Positions 46,070-55,272 of a stretch of DNA of 61,495 bases are shown here, piece after piece (position 1 is the first letter of the stretch; each line of letters opens with the position of its first letter). This stretch comes from Microvirga zambiensis WSM3693. Lineage in GTDB: Bacteria; Pseudomonadota; Alphaproteobacteria; Rhizobiales; Beijerinckiaceae. The notes under the pieces are model-generated. The model did no database searches, was not told where the DNA came from, and saw only the letters and a program-made list of their open reading frames with translations. Both the position numbers and the translations under genes were made by a program. The stretch covers positions 1-61,495 of the forward strand of contig NZ_JAERQD010000039.1 of assembly GCF_016735695.1 (NCBI RefSeq), in the 5' to 3' direction.

Positions 46070-47890
46070 ATGGGCCAGGAACACGTTGAGGCAAGACGGA
46101 GCCTTGGCTTCGAAATCAGGAACCCGCAGCGTTTCGCGCACAACATGGCACGGCTCGTCGAGGAAGCCAGCAAGGCATCGGCAGTCTTGCTGCGGCCGCA
46201 TGCAACCAGTCCGACACATTTCACCCTCCACGATGAGCTCGCACCAGTGCTCAGAACACTGACTCACCTTCAACGCGCCTGGGTGCAGCAACCCCACAAG
46301 GTCTTGGAAGCCCAGGTTGCGCTCTGGAACAACAGTTTGGAGTTGTGGCATTCCTCAATCCGTCGGCTCACAGGACTGAAGACCTGGGAAGAAAAGCCAA
46401 TAGCAATCTCTGTGTCCCCAGATCCCCGGTTTCAGCATCCGGCTTGGTCAGAAAACCCCTACTTCGACTTGCTTCGGCAATCGTATCTGATCACCTCGCA
46501 TTGGGCCGAATCCCTGGTCGATACGGCCGACGATCTCGATCCCCACACCCGGAACAAGGCTCGGTTCTACCTGACGCAGATTATGAATGCGCTTGCGCCC
46601 TCGAACTGGGTGTTCACGAACCCGGAGCTGCTCCATGAGACCTTCGCGTCCGATGGCGAGAACCTGGTGCGGGGTATGCAGTTGCTTGCCGAAGACATCG
46701 AGCGCGGGAGCGGTCGCCTTAAAATTCGGCAGACCGACGCGACTCAGTTCGAGGTCGGCCAGAACTTGGCCATCACCCCAGGCAAGGTGATCTACCAGAA
46801 CGCTGTGATGCAATTGATCCAATATGAGGCCACCACGGAGCAGGTTCTCAAGCGCCCGTTCCTAATCGTGCCGCCGTGGATCAACAAGTACTACATTCTC
46901 GATCTCAGTCCCGAGAAGTCATTTGTCAAATGGGCGGTAGACCAAGGCCAGACGGTTTTCATGATCTCCTGGGTGAACCCAGGCAAGGAACTCGCCGGCA
47001 AGTCCTTTGAGGACTACATGCATGACGGCATCTTGGAAGCGCTGGGCGCGGTCCAGCAAGCCACTGGCGAGCGGGCGATCCATGCGCTCGGCTACTGCGT
47101 CGGCGGAACCCTGCTTGCCGCCACGCTGGCCTATTTGGCCGCGACACGGGACAATTGCGTTAAAAGTGCCACCTTCCTCACCACCCAGGTAGACTTCAGC
47201 CAAGCCGGCGATTTGACTGTCTTCACGGACGAGGAACAGGTTGCCGCCATCGAGAGGGACATGGCTCGGCACGGGTATTTCGATGGTCACAAGATGGCTG
47301 CAGCGTTCAATCTGCTGCGCTCCAATGACCTGATCTGGCCCTACGTCGTCGACGTGTACCTGAAAGGACAAACACCGCTGCCATTGGACCTGCTATACTG
47401 GAACTCGGATTCGACCCGCATTCCCGCCGCCAATCACAGCTTCTATCTAAGGCGCTGCTACATCAACAATGATCTCTCGCAGCGGCGCATCCAGATGGGC
47501 GGTGTCACCCTCGACCTCTCGAAGGTGATCACACCGATTTACCACCTGGCGGCCCGGGAGGACCATGTTGCACCGGCGCGGTCGGTATTCGCAGGGGCGC
47601 AATTATTAGGTGGGTCTGTCCGGTTTGTCGTGGCCGGCTCGGGTCATATAGCCGGCGTTGTGAACCCGCCGGCAGGGAACCGCTATCAGTACTGGACCGA
47701 CGGCCTGCCGGGGGGAGAGCTCGAGACCTGGCTCGAAGCCGCACGGGAGCACCCGGGCTCCTGGTGGCCGGATTGGCAGGCCTGGAGCGAGGCGCAGGAT
47801 GGGAGACACGTTCCGGCCCGGGAGATCGGCGGGGGCAGGCTCACCCCCATTGAGGATGCACCGGGCAGCTATGTCCGGGTAAAAAGCTGA
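46070..47890 (+). CDS. phaC: class I poly(3-hydroxyalkanoate) synthase
   Basis: Polymerises hydroxyacyl-CoA on storage granules. 606 residues. The lipase-like box GYCVGGT carries the nucleophile Cys343; Asp498 (REDHVAP) and His526 (GSGHIAG) complete the triad. WEEKPIAISVSPDPRFQHPA, the granule-type N-terminal domain and a C-terminal GSWWPDWQAW segment fit class I. GAGG five bases before ATG 46070 supports the start. No phaA, phaB or phaR is adjacent; a depolymerase gene lies 11 kb downstream. Confidence 0.9.
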   Translation: MGQEHVEARRSLGFEIRNPQRFAHNMARLVEEASKASAVLLRPHATSPTHFTLHDELAPVLRTLTHLQRAWVQQPHKVLEAQVALWNNSLELWHSSIRRLTGLKTWEEKPIAISVSPDPRFQHPAWSENPYFDLLRQSYLITSHWAESLVDTADDLDPHTRNKARFYLTQIMNALAPSNWVFTNPELLHETFASDGENLVRGMQLLAEDIERGSGRLKIRQTDATQFEVGQNLAITPGKVIYQNAVMQLIQYEATTEQVLKRPFLIVPPWINKYYILDLSPEKSFVKWAVDQGQTVFMISWVNPGKELAGKSFEDYMHDGILEALGAVQQATGERAIHALGYCVGGTLLAATLAYLAATRDNCVKSATFLTTQVDFSQAGDLTVFTDEEQVAAIERDMARHGYFDGHKMAAAFNLLRSNDLIWPYVVDVYLKGQTPLPLDLLYWNSDSTRIPAANHSFYLRRCYINNDLSQRRIQMGGVTLDLSKVITPIYHLAAREDHVAPARSVFAGAQLLGGSVRFVVAGSGHIAGVVNPPAGNRYQYWTDGLPGGELETWLEAAREHPGSWWPDWQAWSEAQDGRHVPAREIGGGRLTPIEDAPGSYVRVKS

Positions 47891-47948
47891 GGACCGACCC
47901 TACGCGTCGCGCTGATGCTGGCGGCGTCTCGGTTGCCACTAACCTCCT

Positions 47949-48809
47949 TCAAGCTCTCAACTCGCATGCTGGACGGGTGTCGTCCAAGAGCCGCAAATGT
48001 GCGATGCCATAGGGCCGAACGCCCGCGAACAAGCGAAACCACGACCAAAGCAGATCATAGGGCCAACCCAGCCGCTCCATCACGGGGTGGGTGTCGATCA
48101 CACGCCAGCGCGGTTCGCCAAGCGAAAGCTCCTCCGGGCTCGCCAAACCCCATTGGAACTCGGCCCCGAGCCGGCGCAGCGACAGATTCAGCCATGCTTG
48201 GCCGACCATATGGGAACAGTAATAGTCGTAGGCGAACTCGGCTGGGCCACCGCATTGCACCTCTGCCAGGTCTCGCGCCAGTTGAAAAACCTGCGCGCGC
48301 TTGAGATACATCAGGAGGCCTTCGGCGACCACGAAGGTCGGGCCACGCAGATCACCAAGGATGGAGGTCCAGCCGGCCTCGGTCACAGAGGCGCTCACCA
48401 GGCATCGGCGCGGGTGGGGCGGGAACAGGGTGCGCCGCAGCTTGACGACCTCGGGGAGATCGACATCCACCCAGCGGAGTCGGCCATTATCAAGCCGCTC
48501 GAACTGCGTCGACAGGCCAGACCCGAGGCTAAGCACTTGAGCGTCAGGGTGATGATTGAGGAAGCCGCGCAAGATCTGGTCCAAGACCAGACTGCGTTCG
48601 ACCAAACCCCGTAGCATCTCGCGATCGGCTTCGAACGGAGTGAGGTCGTATGCGAGGCGCGCGACGATCGCCTCGGCCGCCCGGTCAGCAAAGCCCCGGT
48701 GCGGGAGAAGACGGCAGGCGAGCGCGCGTGCAGCTAGGGGAATGAGCAAGGTCTGCGCGACACAGCCCAGATCCCCAATTGAGTGCCCGGCGTTTGGTTC
48801 GACGGTCAA
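47949..48809 (-). CDS. class I SAM-dependent methyltransferase (COG3315/LCM-like)
   Basis: 286 residues. The SAM-binding motif QVLSLGSGLSTQFERLDNG and the acidic strand WVDVDLPEVVKLRRTLF, then FVVAEGLLMYLKRAQVFQL, match the leucine carboxyl methyltransferase-like group often annotated as O-methyltransferases of polyketide type. The substrate is unknown. It lies downstream of the second three-gene module on the same strand, with a gap of about 150 bases. Confidence 0.8.
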   Translation of the reverse strand: MTVEPNAGHSIGDLGCVAQTLLIPLAARALACRLLPHRGFADRAAEAIVARLAYDLTPFEADREMLRGLVERSLVLDQILRGFLNHHPDAQVLSLGSGLSTQFERLDNGRLRWVDVDLPEVVKLRRTLFPPHPRRCLVSASVTEAGWTSILGDLRGPTFVVAEGLLMYLKRAQVFQLARDLAEVQCGGPAEFAYDYYCSHMVGQAWLNLSLRRLGAEFQWGLASPEELSLGEPRWRVIDTHPVMERLGWPYDLLWSWFRLFAGVRPYGIAHLRLLDDTRPACELRA

Positions 48810-48961
48810 TACCGCGCTCGCTCACTTCGTGGAGGTGGTGAAACGTCAGTATAACGAGTTCGCTTGCCTGGGTCAGAAGAAGATCAGGAGCATGTGGCAG
48901 CATCTCGCTGTCTTGCTAATCGATGGGTAGTGCTGCAAGTCGACCCTTGAGACCAAGGTGA

Positions 48962-49234
48962 CTATTCCTGCGTGTCGAGGAACTCGGTTACTGTCAGCTC
49001 TTCCGGATTATCGGCGAGGCAGACGAAGTCCAGATAGTCCTCGGGTACATCCTCAAGGCTCCTGATCACCCGCGGCTTCTTCTCCCCGTCAAAGTACGGC
49101 AGCAGGCTTTCCTCATCGGCTTCGCCATGGTCCTGGCATTCGAGGATGTGGAGAAGGCTGTCTACATCCTCGGCAAGGGTGAATGCTACGGCAAGCTCCC
49201 CGTCCGTAGTGACGTTGAGGCGGTACAGCTTCAT
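48962..49234 (-). CDS. acidic small protein of the three-gene module, copy 2
   Basis: 90 residues, MKLYRLNVTTDGELAVAFTL, AEDVDSLLHILECQDHGEAD, then EESLLPYFDGEKKPRVIRS and LDFVCLADNPEELTVTEFL. Strongly acidic, with a beta-start and alternating polar/hydrophobic pattern. Intact counterpart of the frameshifted copy at 8457. Last gene of the module with 49353 and 49796. Family not recognised. Confidence 0.65.
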   Translation of the reverse strand: MKLYRLNVTTDGELAVAFTLAEDVDSLLHILECQDHGEADEESLLPYFDGEKKPRVIRSLEDVPEDYLDFVCLADNPEELTVTEFLDTQE

Positions 49235-49352
49235 ATTCTCTAAGCCCTCCAGATGCTGTTCAGTTCGTCCATGTGCTGGACAAACAAGCCGGCAACGATT
49301 GGAGCCAGGTTAAGAGGATAACCGTCCGCAAGCCAAGCGTCAGACCGATGGC

Positions 49353-49706
49353 TCAGGAGCTGGCGCGAGAAACCAGGCCCCCTGGACGCACAGTGCTTTG
49401 AGCGCACACCGGCCGAGAAGTTTGCTCGGTTACCGGGTCCAAGGCCAGCCGAGCAGCGCTGAATTCAGCCGTCTCTTCGATCCTGTGACGCTCGATCCAA
49501 ACCCACACCGCCAGATCGGCATCAATCGACCGGCGTGCTATCCAGTAGCTTTCGGCCGGGCACCGACACACGTTTGGGTAAGACCGCAGAAACTCAGCAA
49601 CTGCCGCGACGGCATCGCCGTAGGCGCAAAGACCCTCGCCGAGGCATCCGGTGTCGAGCGGCTGCCCGGATCGTCCAACCATTTGCCATTGGACACGGTA
49701 AGTCAT
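49353..49706 (-). CDS. hypothetical protein of the three-gene module, copy 2
   Basis: 117 residues. The first 75 align closely with 8854-9162: MTYRVQWQMVGRSGQPLDTG, GEGLCAYGDAVAAVAEFLR, CRCPAESYWIARRS and ADLAVWVWIERH. The C-terminal 40 residues differ between copies and are probably under less constraint. The conserved cysteines and many aromatic residues suggest a small beta-rich fold, perhaps metal-binding. Function unknown. Confidence 0.6.
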   Translation of the reverse strand: MTYRVQWQMVGRSGQPLDTGCLGEGLCAYGDAVAAVAEFLRSYPNVCRCPAESYWIARRSIDADLAVWVWIERHRIEETAEFSAARLALDPVTEQTSRPVCAQSTVRPGGLVSRASS

Positions 49707-49795
49707 GAGGAGCGTTCCAGCATCGCGGGTCCTAACATGGCATCCCGGCTGGCTTTCTGACAGGGGGCGAATGAGGTTGGCCGCTGTGGCTTATC

Positions 49796-50098
49796 TCAAA
49801 TGTCGTTGTAGCTCGTGAGTTGATCGGGGCGCAGACCCTCGTCGGGCGGACCGGAAGACTTCAGCCGCACGCCAGGACCTTGGCCACCGTCAGCATCAAT
49901 GAAGAGCACGCCTTGGTCCTCCAGAGCCACTCTGATGGCCGCCAGAGCCGCGTCGGAGGCGGCAGGATCAAGATCCGCTTCAGCCCGCTTGATCGCCGCG
50001 ATGGACAGGCACGTGCGTCCCGCAAGCTCGGCCTGCGACAATCCGAGAAGCGCTCGTCCGGCGCGCATCTGAGCGGGTCTGACCAGTCTACCGTGCAT
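49796..50098 (-). CDS. XRE-type helix-turn-helix protein, module copy 2
   Basis: About 100 residues from MHGRLVRPAQMRAGRALLGL. The HTH continues SQAELAGRTCLSIAAIKRAE, followed by AIRVALEDQGVLFIDADGGQ and GPGVRLKSSGPPDEGLRP. Paralogue of 9246-9554. An in-frame ATG at 50164 would extend it over the preceding gene's end; GAGG ten bases before ATG 50098 favours the shorter form. It follows the P-loop gene at 50133 by 34 bases. Confidence 0.65.
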   Translation of the reverse strand: MHGRLVRPAQMRAGRALLGLSQAELAGRTCLSIAAIKRAEADLDPAASDAALAAIRVALEDQGVLFIDADGGQGPGVRLKSSGPPDEGLRPDQLTSYNDI

Positions 50099-50132
50099 CA
50101 GGACCGTGCCTCTGCCAATCTCGGGATCGCTT

Positions 50133-50669
50133 TCATAATGATAAGATGTGGCTGACTTGATCATAAGTCGAGTATTCGCCCTTCATGGGCATCACAGGAC
50201 ATTGGAGCTGGGCCAGCCAGTTGGCGTCGGTCTCGAGAGTTCGCCCGCTGGTACCCGTGTCATAGCCGGCCGCCCATCGAAGAAAGGCCCGATGCTGCTC
50301 GTGCATCGAGCCGCCAGGCTCGATCTCGTGTCCGAAGCGCTCCTGTTCACGAGCACGAAGACGGGCCATCCTGATTTCAGCAGGGACGTACAAAAAGACC
50401 ACGAGATCGAAGCCTGGGATCAAGGCATCGCCCCAACCGATAATCGAACCGGAAAGCACCCAGGTCTTGGCCCACCGGGTTGCTGACTCCAACATCTCTC
50501 GTCGCTCAGTTGGCGGCCGCCTCCTTTGATGAGGCGGAACAGTCGCAAGCCAATAAACATCATCTGCATCAACTTGCTGGGTTTTTAAGTGTCGGGCAAG
50601 CGCCCGTCCAAGCGTCGATGAGCCACAGCCCGGTGCTCCGAAGATATGGACGCGTTCCAAGGATCGCAT
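50133..50669 (-). CDS. P-loop NTPase, adenylate/shikimate kinase-like
   Basis: 178 residues from MRSLERVHIFGAPGCGSSTL. Walker A GAPGCGSST is near residues 10-18, followed by KTQQVDADDVYWLATVPPHQ and DLVVFLYVPAEIRMARLRAR, a pattern of small-molecule kinases or AAA-like ATPases. The substrate is unknown. AGGA precedes ATG 50669. It is upstream of the HTH gene of module copy 2 and may be co-transcribed; copy 1 lacks this partner. Confidence 0.7.
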   Translation of the reverse strand: MRSLERVHIFGAPGCGSSTLGRALARHLKTQQVDADDVYWLATVPPHQRRRPPTERREMLESATRWAKTWVLSGSIIGWGDALIPGFDLVVFLYVPAEIRMARLRAREQERFGHEIEPGGSMHEQHRAFLRWAAGYDTGTSGRTLETDANWLAQLQCPVMPMKGEYSTYDQVSHILSL

Positions 50670-50882
50670 GGTCCTGACCCGCCCGCCAGCATCTTGGAAG
50701 CTTAGGTCGCCGAGCCAGCGAAACAAGGCAGGATCGGATAGCCTTAGCCAAACCGATACCCGTTGGCCTGTCGCCGGTGAAAATGACGCCTAAACTATGG
50801 GCTGCTTAAGCCAGATCCTTGTTCTACATTCTTCGCAGGCAGAAGGCCGGTGACAGCATTCCATCCCTAGCGGGCAAATGAA

Positions 50883-51836
50883 ATGGCTCTCCTCGAGGTC
50901 CGACACGTAACGACGTATCGCTACCAGCGCCCGGTGTCGTTCGGTGAACACCGCATCATGTTCCGGCCCCGCGATAGCTATGATCAAAGGCTCCTAGGCG
51001 CCAAGATCGAGATTGAGCCGGCTCCGAGTGCCATGCGCTGGATCCATGACGTGTTCGGCAATTGCGTCGCTATAGCGCGGTTCGCCGGAGAAGCGGCCGA
51101 GCTGCGGTTCGATAGCAACATTCGCCTCGATCATCAGCCGTTGAACGCGCCGGACTTTCAAATGGAGGATTATGCCCAGACCTATCCCTTCGCTTACAGC
51201 GCGGAGGAAATGCCAGATCTGATGCGCACGATGGAACGGCAATATCTCGATCCCGACCATCAGATCCATCGTTGGGTTCAGAAGTTCTTGCATCAGGGCC
51301 GCCCGACGCGGACGGGCGAACTCCTGATGACGCTCACCTATGCCATCAAGGAGAGCTTCACCTACAGCAGGCGTTCCGAGACCGGGATCCAGGATCCGCT
51401 GATGACTCTGATGCTCAACCGGGGGAGTTGCCGCGACTTCGCAATCCTGATGATCGAGGCCGTGCGTGCCCTGGGGCTCGCGGCCCGTTTCGTGTCGGGC
51501 TACATCTACAGCCCGAGCTTGGACGGATCCGGGCATATCGGCGGAGGCTCGACCCATGCCTGGTGCCAGGTCTATCTGCCCGGCGCCGGCTGGGTAGAGT
51601 TCGATCCGACCAACGGCATCATCGGCAATCGCGATCTTATCCGCATCGCGGTGGCACGGGATCCCCGGCAGGCCGTCCCGCTCTCTGGAACATGGATGGG
51701 CAAGCCGGGCGATTTCGAGGAGATGACTGTCGAGGTGAACGTGACGTCTCCGGAGGATAGACCAACGCGACACGTCAGCCGGACGGCCCCGCCGGTCCGT
51801 GCGCAGCAGATCTCCGACCCGCAGGGTGCTCGATGA
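50883..51836 (+). CDS. transglutaminase-like cysteine protease family protein
   Basis: 317 residues. An N-terminal beta domain (MALLEVRHVTTYRYQRPVSF) precedes the papain-like core with Cys in LNRGSCRDFAILMIEAVRAL, His in GGSTHAWCQVYLPGAGWVEF and Asp in FDPTNG. Such COG1305 proteins are predicted peptidases or amide-modifying enzymes and often accompany Anbu, ATP-grasp and alpha-E proteins. It overlaps the next gene as ATGA. Confidence 0.85.
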   Translation: MALLEVRHVTTYRYQRPVSFGEHRIMFRPRDSYDQRLLGAKIEIEPAPSAMRWIHDVFGNCVAIARFAGEAAELRFDSNIRLDHQPLNAPDFQMEDYAQTYPFAYSAEEMPDLMRTMERQYLDPDHQIHRWVQKFLHQGRPTRTGELLMTLTYAIKESFTYSRRSETGIQDPLMTLMLNRGSCRDFAILMIEAVRALGLAARFVSGYIYSPSLDGSGHIGGGSTHAWCQVYLPGAGWVEFDPTNGIIGNRDLIRIAVARDPRQAVPLSGTWMGKPGDFEEMTVEVNVTSPEDRPTRHVSRTAPPVRAQQISDPQGAR

Positions 51837-52651
51837 AGATCCATGCCGGCTACCGGATCGCCTTTGAGTATCCCCAGCCAACCCCTCTGCTTCTGATGCT
51901 GAATGTTCATCCCTCGCGGGTATCAGACCTCGTCACGCCCGATGTCCTCACGTGCGATCCCCCGATCGCGCGCAGGCAGTATCGTGATGCCTTCGGCAAC
52001 ATCTGCACTCGGCTGCTCGCGCCGGCTGGGCGGCTTGAGGTTTCCGCGGACTTCCTGATCCGTGACTCCGGGTTGCAAGACCCGGTCGTTCCGGGCGCAG
52101 TGCAACAGCCTGTCGAGGAATTGCCCGACGATGTGCTCGTCTATCTGCTGGGAAGCCGATACTGCGAAACTGACCAACTCTCGGACACTGCCTGGCATCT
52201 CTTTGGCGGCATTAAGGGCGGATGGGCGCGCGTTCAGGCGGTCTGCGACTATGTGCATGATCGGATCAGATTCAATTATCAGGATGCGTGTGCAACGCGG
52301 ACGGCTTGGCAGGGACACAACGATCAGGTCGGTGTCTGCCGTGACTTTGCCCATCTGGCCATCACCTTATGCCGCTGCATGAACATTCCGGCGCGCTATT
52401 GCACGGGGTACCTCGGCGATATCGGCATTCTACCCGTGGATTATCCGATGGACTTCAGCGCCTGGTTCGAAGCCTATCTTGATGGCCGGTGGTACACGTT
52501 CGACGCTCGTCACAACACGCCGAGAATCGGACGGGTCCTGATGGCCACGGGGCGCGACGCTATCGACGTCGCGATCTCGACGAGCTTCGGCCCGGCCTCC
52601 CTCGCGGACTTCTCGGTCACGACGGACGAATTCCGCGATACCTCAGAGTGA
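51833..52651 (+). CDS. transglutaminase-like cysteine protease family protein
   Basis: 272 residues, same superfamily as its neighbour but diverged. MKIHAGYRIAFEYPQPTPLL at the start, Cys in DQVGVCRDFAHLAITLCRCM, and the His/Asp region AYLDGRWYTFDARHNTPRIG. Translationally coupled to 50883. The pair may act as a heteromer or in sequence on the same peptide substrate; this is inference. Confidence 0.85.
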   Translation: MKIHAGYRIAFEYPQPTPLLLMLNVHPSRVSDLVTPDVLTCDPPIARRQYRDAFGNICTRLLAPAGRLEVSADFLIRDSGLQDPVVPGAVQQPVEELPDDVLVYLLGSRYCETDQLSDTAWHLFGGIKGGWARVQAVCDYVHDRIRFNYQDACATRTAWQGHNDQVGVCRDFAHLAITLCRCMNIPARYCTGYLGDIGILPVDYPMDFSAWFEAYLDGRWYTFDARHNTPRIGRVLMATGRDAIDVAISTSFGPASLADFSVTTDEFRDTSE

Positions 52652-52679
52652 CTGGGCAAGAAAGGGCTGTGCCGATCCG

Positions 52680-53417
52680 TCAGAACCCATCGGCGGCGAA
52701 CCGGCCGCCATAAGGCTTGGACAGGGGAGGAGCATATCCTCCGATCTTGGATGTCGTGAGGCCCAGCCCTACGAGAGTTTCTACGAGCTTGACGGCGCAC
52801 GCGACGCCATCGAGGACTGGCAGCCCGTGAGAGGCTGAAAGGTCCGCCGCAAGATCCGCCATACCGGCGCAGCCCAGCACGATGGCTTCGCACCGATCCT
52901 CGCGTATGGCTGCTTCGATCTCGTTGGAAATTCGGGTTCGCGCACTACTGGTCGCGTCCTCCAGCGCCAGCACGGGAACGTCGGATGCCCGAACCCGGGC
53001 ACAACGCGGGGCAAGGCCGTATTTCGCGAGATTGTGCTCGATGACCGGCACGGACCGCGACAAGGTGGTGATCACCGAGAAGCGGCCTGCGATAAGGCTG
53101 GCACAGTGAAAAGCTGCCTCCCCAATGCCTACCACCGGACCCGCCGCGAGCGAGCGGGCCGCGTCTAATCCCGTGTCGTCGAAACAGGCGATCACATAGC
53201 CCTGGAAGCCCGCCTCCTCGCCTTTCCGGATCTCACCTAGCAGGCCTGGAACGCTGTAGGCCTCATCGAAATATCCCTCGATGGAAGCAGGGCCATCGAG
53301 TGGATTGACCGCCGAGAGCGTCGTTCCTTCAAGCGCAACCGCCCTGGCCGCCGCCTCGATCTTTTGCGTCATGGAGGACGTGGTATTGGGATTGACGATG
53401 AGAAGCCGCATTTTCAA
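52680..53417 (-). CDS. Asp/Glu/hydantoin racemase family protein
   Basis: 245 residues. MKMRLLIVNPNTTSSMTQKI at the N-terminus and two catalytic cysteines in VIACFDDTGLDAARSLAAG and AIVLGCAGMADLAADL match the HyuE hydantoin racemase/Asp-Glu racemase group. Its ATG overlaps the stop of a Pot-type permease, so the racemase is the last gene of an importer operon. The imported compound may therefore be an amino-acid-like or hydantoin-like molecule that needs epimerisation; this is inference. Confidence 0.85.
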   Translation of the reverse strand: MKMRLLIVNPNTTSSMTQKIEAAARAVALEGTTLSAVNPLDGPASIEGYFDEAYSVPGLLGEIRKGEEAGFQGYVIACFDDTGLDAARSLAAGPVVGIGEAAFHCASLIAGRFSVITTLSRSVPVIEHNLAKYGLAPRCARVRASDVPVLALEDATSSARTRISNEIEAAIREDRCEAIVLGCAGMADLAADLSASHGLPVLDGVACAVKLVETLVGLGLTTSKIGGYAPPLSKPYGGRFAADGF

Positions 53418-54316
53418 GCCAAGCCTTTACCAGCATCGGAACCGTGTCGAGAGCGGCGCCTCTGGACCAAGAGCACGATCGATACGGTCACGATGATGAC
53501 TGCAAACGAGATCCCCGTCGTTACCGTGCCGAGGGCGTAGATGACGGGGGTCGTCACGGTCGTCGTCAGACCCTGCAGATTGAGCGGGAGAGTGTTGTCC
53601 GCTCCGACCGCCTGGCTCGATCGGGCGATCTCGTCCCATGACAGAGTAAACCCGAAGAGGGCGACGCCCAAGAGCGAGGGCGCGATGATTGGCACGAGGA
53701 CATAGGCAAATGTCTGCCAGGACGAGGCCCCGAGGTCCCGCGCCGCCTCCTCGTATGCGCTGTTGAAGCGGTTGAAGATTGCGAACATGATCAGCACACC
53801 GAATGGCAGTGTCCACGTCAGATGTGCTCCAAGGCCTGACGACATAAGGCCCATAGCCGTCTGATAGGAGTTTTGGATCGCATCAACCTCGTAGGCATCG
53901 CCGACCGCCTTCACATTCTGGTCGATAATCTGAAACTCAAGGGCGATGCCAAGCGACACGATGATGGAAGGCAGGATCAGGCTCGCAATGGCCGTGTAAA
54001 GCAACATGCTCTGACCCCGAAAACTCCGTCGGAAAGCTAGGCCAGCCATCAGTGAGATCACGACGGTCAGGACCGTAACGAGCGCCCCGAGTTTGAGGGA
54101 GTTAAGAAGCGCATCGACCACATAAGGCACGCCGATGCCAGCCCCGAGGTTGCGGAACCAGTGAAGAGACATGCCGTTCATGGGGAACGTCATGCCCCCT
54201 TCCGGTCCCTGGAACGACAGGGCCACGATGGTGACTGTCGGCCCGTACAGGAACAGTACGTAGAGCCCGAACAGGAAAGACAGAACATAGAAGCTGCGGG
54301 ACCGACCTTCGCTCAT
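53414..54316 (-). CDS. ABC transporter permease, PotC-like
   Basis: 300 residues, about six helices (SFYVLSFLFGLYVLFLYGPT, IASLILPSIIVSLGIALEF) with the EAA loop YEEAARDLGASSWQTFAYVL. Second permease of a spermidine/putrescine-type importer. It begins four bases after potB-like ends and overlaps the racemase gene. Confidence 0.85.
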   Translation of the reverse strand: MSEGRSRSFYVLSFLFGLYVLFLYGPTVTIVALSFQGPEGGMTFPMNGMSLHWFRNLGAGIGVPYVVDALLNSLKLGALVTVLTVVISLMAGLAFRRSFRGQSMLLYTAIASLILPSIIVSLGIALEFQIIDQNVKAVGDAYEVDAIQNSYQTAMGLMSSGLGAHLTWTLPFGVLIMFAIFNRFNSAYEEAARDLGASSWQTFAYVLVPIIAPSLLGVALFGFTLSWDEIARSSQAVGADNTLPLNLQGLTTTVTTPVIYALGTVTTGISFAVIIVTVSIVLLVQRRRSRHGSDAGKGLA

Positions 54317-54320
54317 AGTC

Positions 54321-55235
54321 TTAGAGCTCTTTCCTGATGTCGACGAAGCGAATGAGCGTGGCGATGATCATCAGGACAACCACTAGCAGCACCACCGCGT
54401 TTGCGGCTGCGATCGGGAACTGAAGTGCGCCGATCTGAGTCTGGATGACCTTGCCGGCTGACGCGATCTGCTGCCCGCCCATGATGCCGATGGTGATGAA
54501 ATCGCCCATGACGACCGTGATAACAAAGATCGACCCGATGGCGATGCCCGTCTTCGAAAGCGGAACGATGATGTACAAAAGGATCTGCCAGCCGGTTGCG
54601 CCGGCATCCCTGGCCGCTTCGATCAAGGCCTTGTCGATGCGCGACATCGAATTTGCGATGGGCACGATCATGAAGACCGTGTTGAGATGCACGAAGGCAA
54701 GCAGCACCGAGAAGTTGGAATAGAGGAGCCAGTCGAGGGGTTGGTCCATGATGCCCGCTCCGACGAGCAACTGGTTGACGAGACCATTGCGTCCCAGGAG
54801 CGGGACCCAGGAGATCATGCGGATCACGTTCGAGGTCCAGAACGGAATAGTGCACACAAGCGCCAGCACGAGACGGACAGTCATGGTCCGGATCTCGAAG
54901 GTCAGGTAATACGCGATGGTGAAGCCGATCACGAGGGTGAGGAGCCACACGATCAAGCAGAACCGGAGCGTCGACAGGTAAGTGCGGAACGTGGTGCAGA
55001 GATCGGGCAGGGCGACAATGCAACGGTCAAAGGCATCGCGGTAATTGTCGAAGATTAAGCCGGGCTCGATGGAATAGCCCGTATAGCTCCAGAAGCTGAC
55101 GATGAAGGTCACCAGGAGGGGCAGGACGAAGAACAGGAGGAGCACCGCCGCCAGGGGGGCGGCCTGCCAGTAGGAAGTCCAACGCGCGTGATGGGTCATC
55201 GCTTGCTTGTCGTCGGTCTTAACCGGAAGAGGCAT
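54321..55235 (-). CDS. ABC transporter permease, PotB-like
   Basis: 304 residues with an N-terminal helix (YWQAAPLAAVLLLFFVLPLL) and the EAA loop IEAARDAGATGWQILLYIIV. Pairs with the PotC-like permease. The binding protein lies 37 bases upstream on the same strand. Confidence 0.85.
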   Translation of the reverse strand: MPLPVKTDDKQAMTHHARWTSYWQAAPLAAVLLLFFVLPLLVTFIVSFWSYTGYSIEPGLIFDNYRDAFDRCIVALPDLCTTFRTYLSTLRFCLIVWLLTLVIGFTIAYYLTFEIRTMTVRLVLALVCTIPFWTSNVIRMISWVPLLGRNGLVNQLLVGAGIMDQPLDWLLYSNFSVLLAFVHLNTVFMIVPIANSMSRIDKALIEAARDAGATGWQILLYIIVPLSKTGIAIGSIFVITVVMGDFITIGIMGGQQIASAGKVIQTQIGALQFPIAAANAVVLLVVVLMIIATLIRFVDIRKEL

Positions 55236-55272
55236 GGCTGAGGGGCTTCAGCCATGCTCGATCATGCCTTGC

